Shown here in pieces: positions 41,416 through 44,904 of a DNA stretch of 44,904 nt. The notes below the pieces were generated by a model. The model was not told the origin of the DNA. It did no database searches and saw nothing but the letters and a program-made list of their open reading frames with translations. Position 1 is the first letter of the stretch. Each line of letters starts with the position of its first letter. Location: NCBI GenBank assembly GCA_003612525.1, contig RAZD01000029.1, positions 1 through 44,904 on the forward strand, given 5' to 3'. This DNA comes from a bacterium C-53. GTDB lineage: Bacteria > Bacillota > Clostridia > Lachnospirales > Lachnospiraceae. The translations under genes and the position numbers were made by a program.

Positions 41416-41613
41416 ATGCCAAAGGTTAAAACCAACAGATCAGCAGCAAAACGTTTCAAGGTAACGGGAACGGGAAAATTAAAAAGAAATAAAGCTTACA
41501 AACGTCATATCCTGACTAAGAAGTCTGCGAAAACGAAGAGAAATCTCAGAAAAGCAGTCATCACGGATGAAACAAATGTAAAGAATATGAAGAAGATTAT
41601 ACCATATTTATAA
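41416..41613 (+). CDS. rpmI: ribosomal protein bL35
   Basis: A 65-residue, very basic protein, [20 protein letters not shown] at its N-terminus, which is standard for L35. AGGAGG precedes the ATG. It is the second gene of the infC-rpmI-rplT operon, 43 bp after infC. Confidence 0.98.
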   Translation: MPKVKTNRSAAKRFKVTGTGKLKRNKAYKRHILTKKSAKTKRNLRKAVITDETNVKNMKKIIPYL

Positions 41614-41634
41614 GATCGGAAAGGAGTTAAGGAC

Positions 41635-41991
41635 ATGGCAAGAATTAAAGGCGGAATGAACGCTAGAAGAAAACATAACAGAGTATTAAAACTGGCAAAG
41701 GGATACAGAGGAGCACGTTCCAAACAGTACAGAGTGGCAAAACAGTCTGTGATGAGAGCGCTTGCATCAGCTTATGCAGGAAGAAAAGAGAGAAAGCGTC
41801 AGTTCAGACGGTTATGGATTGCGCGTATCAATGCGGCAGCGCGTATCAATGGTATTTCTTACAGCCAGATGATGCACGGATTAAAGCTTGCGGGTGTGGA
41901 TATTAACAGAAAAATCCTTGCGGATATGGCAGTGAATGATGCCGAAGGATTTAAAACACTGGCGGAGCTTGCGAAGTCTAAAGTGGCTTAA
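41635..41991 (+). CDS. rplT: ribosomal protein bL20
   Basis: A 118-residue protein: [26 protein letters not shown] at its N-terminus and the L20 core [25 protein letters not shown]. It is assembled early onto 23S rRNA and also represses its own operon via the leader. It follows rpmI by 21 bp with AAGGAG upstream. A terminator-like structure follows. Confidence 0.98.
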   Translation: MARIKGGMNARRKHNRVLKLAKGYRGARSKQYRVAKQSVMRALASAYAGRKERKRQFRRLWIARINAAARINGISYSQMMHGLKLAGVDINRKILADMAVNDAEGFKTLAELAKSKVA

Positions 41992-42001
41992 CAAAAAACA
42001 G

Positions 42002-42074
42002 AAGCTGTTGTCTGGGACAACCTTTGAATATTCTATGAATTTCGGAGGTTCGGACGACGGCTTTTTTGATTTTT
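42002..42074 (+). terminator. terminator with long structured loop, possible attenuator
   Basis: AAGCTGTTGTC (42002-42012) pairs with GACGACGGCTT (42053-42063), with two G-U pairs, followed by TTTTGATTTTT. The 40-base loop can itself fold: GTTGTC/GACAAC (42007-42021) would disrupt the 5' arm, and AACCT/AGGTT (42020-42024, 42046-42050) lies inside. It ends the rplT operon and may control read-through into the glycosyltransferase gene 46 bases later. Confidence 0.6.
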
Positions 42075-42119
42075 AGCGGTCGAACTGCCGCAGATTACAA
42101 GAAAGGCGTGGATATTTAT

Positions 42120-44306
42120 ATGCTGTTTCGAACGAAAAGATCAAGGGCATATGTACTGCTTATCATAGATTCCATTCTTCATATCGTATCGATGCTTCTT
42201 TCCGGCGCCATGCGTCACGGGTTTTTTGCATTTCTGGAGGGATGGTTTCAGAGACCGGCATATATTGCCACGATGACGCTTATTGTGCTCTTTTATGCGC
42301 TGATCTTTATCGGAAAAGAAGAAGCCAGGCAGGATATTATGGAACAGGGGCCTTTTTCTTATACGGTCGATGCTGTAAAAAGTCAGATGGGTTTATTTCT
42401 CTTTATTCTGTTTTTTCTGTTTATCACGAAGCAGGGACAGGAAGTGTCACGTTATATCATATTTGTTTTTTCCTTCATTGACATTGTGCTGGAGTGTGCG
42501 GTGCGTTTTCTGTATATACGTTTTTTAAGGCATTATATGAGAAATAATATATCGGCGGAACGAATTCTTCTGGTAACGATTTCAGATAGGGCGAAAGAGA
42601 TCCTGAATCATATCTATGAGAAGAGGGGGGATTTACAGAATATCACAGCGGTGGTTCTGCTTGATGGCGGCAGTGAAAATTCTGTCATGGGTATTCCTGT
42701 TGTGGGAAATCGTGACAATATTCTTTCTACGCACAAAGAGAATGTCTACGACGAGGTGTTTATTCATATTCCGTACGATTATCCTGTGCCGCTTGAGTCT
42801 ATCATTATGGGGTTTGAGCAGATGGGCGTTCCGGTGAATTTAAATATTGATGTGTTTAATCTGGCGGTGGAGGAAAAGGCCATTACGAGTTTTGGGCCTT
42901 ATAATGTAATTGCGTTTAAACCAAATTCTCAGAAACTGATACCGATGATCTGTAAAAGATTGATTGATATCATTGGAAGTATGGCCGGTCTTTTCGTGAC
43001 GGGAATTTTAACACTGATATTGGCTCCTGTTATTAAAATTCAGTCCCCCGGACCTGTTTTTTTTTCACAGGTACGGGTGGGAATCAACGGAAGAAAGTTT
43101 AAAATGTACAAATTCCGCTCTATGTATCAGGAGGCGGAGAAGGAGAAGGCTGCGTTGATGGAACAGAACGAGATGCAGGGCTTTATGTTTAAGATGAAGG
43201 ACGATCCGAGAGTGACGCCGGTTGGACGATTTATCAGGAGAACTAGTCTCGACGAATTCCCACAGTTTTTGAATGTTCTGAAAGGAGATATGAGCCTGGT
43301 CGGAACGAGGCCGCCTACACTTGACGAATATGTACGGTATGAAACACACCATCTGAAACGTCTGTCAATCAAGCCGGGCATTACAGGGCTTTGGCAGGTC
43401 AGCGGCAGAAATCAGGTGAAGAATTTTGAGGATGTTGTAAAACTGGATTTTCGCTATATTGACCAGTGGTCCCTGCTGCTCGATGTAAAGATTATTCTTC
43501 AGACCATAGGGGTGATTTTTGGCAGAGAGAAGGAGTGGAAAAATTCCTGTTGTATTCTTGGCGTCAATATTTCGGTCGTGAATATGGCGGATACCATACG
43601 CATGATTGCGGAAAATCTAAGAGAGTGGTCAGGAAAATATATCTGTGTGGCGAATGTGCATACCACGGTTATGAGCTATGAAGATGAAACATACCGTGCA
43701 GTTCAAAATGGGGCGGTTATGGTGCTTCCGGATGGAAAACCGCTTTCTGTTGTGGCAAGGAAACGAGGGTGTCAGACCATCGGAAGAGTGGCAGGCCCTG
43801 ACCTTATGGGAGAAATATTCCGTATTTCCGCATCCCATGGATACCGCCACTTTTTTTACGGAAGTTCAGAGGAGACTTTGGAGCGTCTGCGTGCAAAACT
43901 TTCAGTAAGCTATCCGGGGCTTGAGATTGTCGGAATGATTTCGCCGCCTTTCAGAGCGCTTACGGAGGATGAGGACAGGAACTATATACAGGAAATCAAT
44001 GCGTCGGGGGCAGATTTTGTCTGGATAGGGCTTGGCGCTCCGAAACAGGAAACTTATATGGCGTCTCATGAAGGCAAGGTAAAAGGCCTGATGATCGGCG
44101 TCGGAGCCGGATTTGATTATTATGCCGGAAATATCAGGCGTGCGCCTCTCTGGATGCAGAAATGCTCGCTTGAATGGCTGTATCGTCTGATACAGGAGCC
44201 GCGCAAGCTTCTGAAACGCTATGTGCATACGAATGGGAAGTTTATACGGCTGGTGTGGAAAGAAAACAGGGATTTGCGTCATAGAGACAGAAAAATCCAG
44301 AGATAA
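42120..44306 (+). CDS. fused polyprenyl-phosphate sugar transferase and WecG/TagA glycosyltransferase
   Basis: A 728-residue fusion. Residues 1-130 hold four TM helices, 140-270 a nucleotide-binding-like domain (AERILLVTISDRAKEIL), and about 280-480 the initiating sugar-1-phosphate transferase (RLIDIIGSMAGL, SPGPVFFSQVRVG, KMYKFRSM, SLVGTRPP, KPGITGLWQVSGR). From about 495 it continues as a WecB/TagA/CpsF-type glycosyltransferase (VANVHTTVMSYED, LPDGKPLS, ADFVWIGLGAPKQE, GVGAGFDYYAG). One protein would load the first sugar on undecaprenyl phosphate and add the second. I start it at ATG 42120 (MLFRTKRSRAYV), eight bases after AAAGGCGTGG; a TTG at 42066 is possible. A terminator follows. Confidence 0.92.
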   Translation: MLFRTKRSRAYVLLIIDSILHIVSMLLSGAMRHGFFAFLEGWFQRPAYIATMTLIVLFYALIFIGKEEARQDIMEQGPFSYTVDAVKSQMGLFLFILFFLFITKQGQEVSRYIIFVFSFIDIVLECAVRFLYIRFLRHYMRNNISAERILLVTISDRAKEILNHIYEKRGDLQNITAVVLLDGGSENSVMGIPVVGNRDNILSTHKENVYDEVFIHIPYDYPVPLESIIMGFEQMGVPVNLNIDVFNLAVEEKAITSFGPYNVIAFKPNSQKLIPMICKRLIDIIGSMAGLFVTGILTLILAPVIKIQSPGPVFFSQVRVGINGRKFKMYKFRSMYQEAEKEKAALMEQNEMQGFMFKMKDDPRVTPVGRFIRRTSLDEFPQFLNVLKGDMSLVGTRPPTLDEYVRYETHHLKRLSIKPGITGLWQVSGRNQVKNFEDVVKLDFRYIDQWSLLLDVKIILQTIGVIFGREKEWKNSCCILGVNISVVNMADTIRMIAENLREWSGKYICVANVHTTVMSYEDETYRAVQNGAVMVLPDGKPLSVVARKRGCQTIGRVAGPDLMGEIFRISASHGYRHFFYGSSEETLERLRAKLSVSYPGLEIVGMISPPFRALTEDEDRNYIQEINASGADFVWIGLGAPKQETYMASHEGKVKGLMIGVGAGFDYYAGNIRRAPLWMQKCSLEWLYRLIQEPRKLLKRYVHTNGKFIRLVWKENRDLRHRDRKIQR

Positions 44307-44310
44307 TAAA

Positions 44311-44345
44311 AAAGGTGTTTGACAAACGTTGTCGGACACCTTTTT
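44311..44345 (+). terminator. rho-independent terminator
   Basis: AAAGGTGTTTGACA (44311-44324) pairs with TGTCGGACACCTTT (44330-44343), with one mismatch, followed by TTC. It lies five bases after the glycosyltransferase stop. Confidence 0.88.
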
Positions 44346-44383
44346 CTCATAGCTATATAATTTAGATCAGATGGAGAAATTTA

Positions 44384-44758
44384 TCGCAGATTTCACTCTT
44401 CTGCGAAAAAAATATCACATGATTTTGCATCAGTTTTTGCAATTTCACGCCTGATATCCTACATAAGTATATGCGATAGAATCTGTTTTGTCAATTCATT
44501 GAGATGAAATGGAAGAATTTTGTGTGAGTTCTATACGAAATGATTTCGGGTCTTAACCGCCTCTTGTTTTTTTAAGGGTCAAAAATGGGTCAATCAACAG
44601 GTGAAATAAGGTCGTTTTATCCTGTCGTATCTGTCATTCTTAAATTTAAAATCAGAATTTTTTTCATTATTCAGGGTCAATATTGGGGTCAAAAAGGGTA
44701 GAAAACACGGTATTTCCTGTGAACAGGGCATTTTTTCGCAGAAGAGTGAAATCTGCGA
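44384..44758. repeat. pair of inverted 28-bp repeats, each itself a hairpin
   Basis: A 28-base unit starting TCGCAGATTTCACTC (44384-44411) recurs as its exact reverse complement at 44731-44758. Each copy also contains the dyad TCGCAGA/TCTGCGA, with a nine-base spacer and an adjacent A or T run. They flank about 320 bp without a gene. The pattern could mark a small non-autonomous element or paired regulatory sites. Confidence 0.85.
44576..44692 (+). repeat. two pairs of GGGTCAA direct repeats (possible integrase arm sites)
   Basis: GGGTCAA is found at 44576-44582, 44587-44593, 44674-44680 and 44686-44692: two pairs, each spaced about one helical turn (11 and 12 bp), some 90 bp apart. Such spaced repeats are typical of tyrosine-integrase arm sites near element ends. 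No integrase gene is visible on this side; it would be beyond the window. No ORF is supported in 44346-44904. Confidence 0.5.
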
Positions 44759-44848
44759 AATACGGATTACTGAAAAAACGGAGATGAATGATATTTCATG
44801 AAGCCCTCAAAGACTGTATGCAGAACCGTCCACTGAATATTATCCTCC

Positions 44849-44904
44849 TTGGGAGCCACCAGTTTCCCGCTTGAGAGCCACCTGGAAGTTTCCACCTTGA
44901 GAGC
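44849..44904. repeat. iterated TTGAGAGCCACC repeats at window edge (possible IS21-like end)
   Basis: TTGGGAGCCACC (44849-44860), TTGAGAGCCACC (44871-44882) and TTGAGAGC (44897-44904, cut by the window end) repeat at 22- and 26-base spacing, with AGTTTCC between copies. IS21-family elements have several such repeats inside each end. The identification is an inference because the transposase genes would be outside. Confidence 0.5.

Noticed and set aside
44346-44904. CRISPR array at the right end
   Set aside because: The repeats are few, inverted or of uneven spacing, and no spacer-like units of constant length exist.

Overview
The window reads as a chromosome segment of a gut-type Firmicute, most likely a Lachnospiraceae member (Clostridium cluster XIVa). 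The grounds are the gene families (DUF5716/DUF5717-like proteins, DUF3842, DUF1540, ECF S component, T-box and L20 leaders), strong AAGGAGG-type ribosome sites, mixed codon use, and Tn916-type integrative-element remnants. No rRNA, tRNA or CRISPR array was seen.

Left edge (1-1290): a decayed mobile region. It holds the 3' end of an IS3-family transposase, a frameshifted Tn916-like excisionase and a Tn916-like tyrosine integrase that has lost two internal blocks and one catalytic arginine. Putative integrase arm repeats abut a low-molecular-weight protein tyrosine phosphatase gene.

1295-7117: housekeeping and membrane genes (CPBP protease, HdeD-like DUF308 protein, YqeY). A convergent terminator separates them from a minus-strand YtrA-type GntR/ABC-transporter operon with a visible palindromic operator, and from an orphan CobD/HisC-like aminotransferase.

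7283-14140: a four-gene block that I consider the best candidate for an undescribed system. It encodes a 1192-residue beta-plus-helical-repeat protein, a degenerate Hsp70/actin-fold protein, a TPR protein and a two-TM coiled-coil protein, packed head to tail.

14142-23377: a dispersed palindromic repeat, then a polar amino acid ABC transporter, purC-purB-purA, a YihX-like HAD phosphatase and a DUF3842 protein. An attenuator-like leader precedes an ECF S component that overlaps a uridine-kinase-like P-loop protein.

23450-30661: a chemosensory operon of a soluble [FeFe]-hydrogenase-like protein fused to a methyl-accepting signalling domain, a sugar-type binding lipoprotein and a transmembrane chemoreceptor. 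Small genes, a SEC-C protein, a second and longer copy of the palindromic repeat and a lipoprotein follow.

30807-37891: a large hybrid histidine kinase, then a small serine recombinase divergent from an MBOAT O-acyltransferase/SGNH pair. The AT-rich gap between them carries a 26-bp 12-2-12 palindrome and an inverted partner core, the layout expected of an invertible promoter.

37946-44904: a threonine T-box and thrS, a DUF1540 protein, an L20 leader with infC (AUU start), rpmI and rplT, and an attenuator-like terminator. A fused polyprenyl-phosphate sugar-transferase/WecG-TagA glycosyltransferase follows. The last 560 bases are gene-free and rich in repeats (inverted dyads, GGGTCAA pairs, iterated TTGAGAGCCACC), suggesting the ends of further mobile elements.

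A recurrent start-site motif, AAAGGCRTGG followed by exactly 8 nt and ATG, occurs four times and links the palindromic repeats to the amino-acid binding lipoprotein, the second lipoprotein and the exopolysaccharide transferase.
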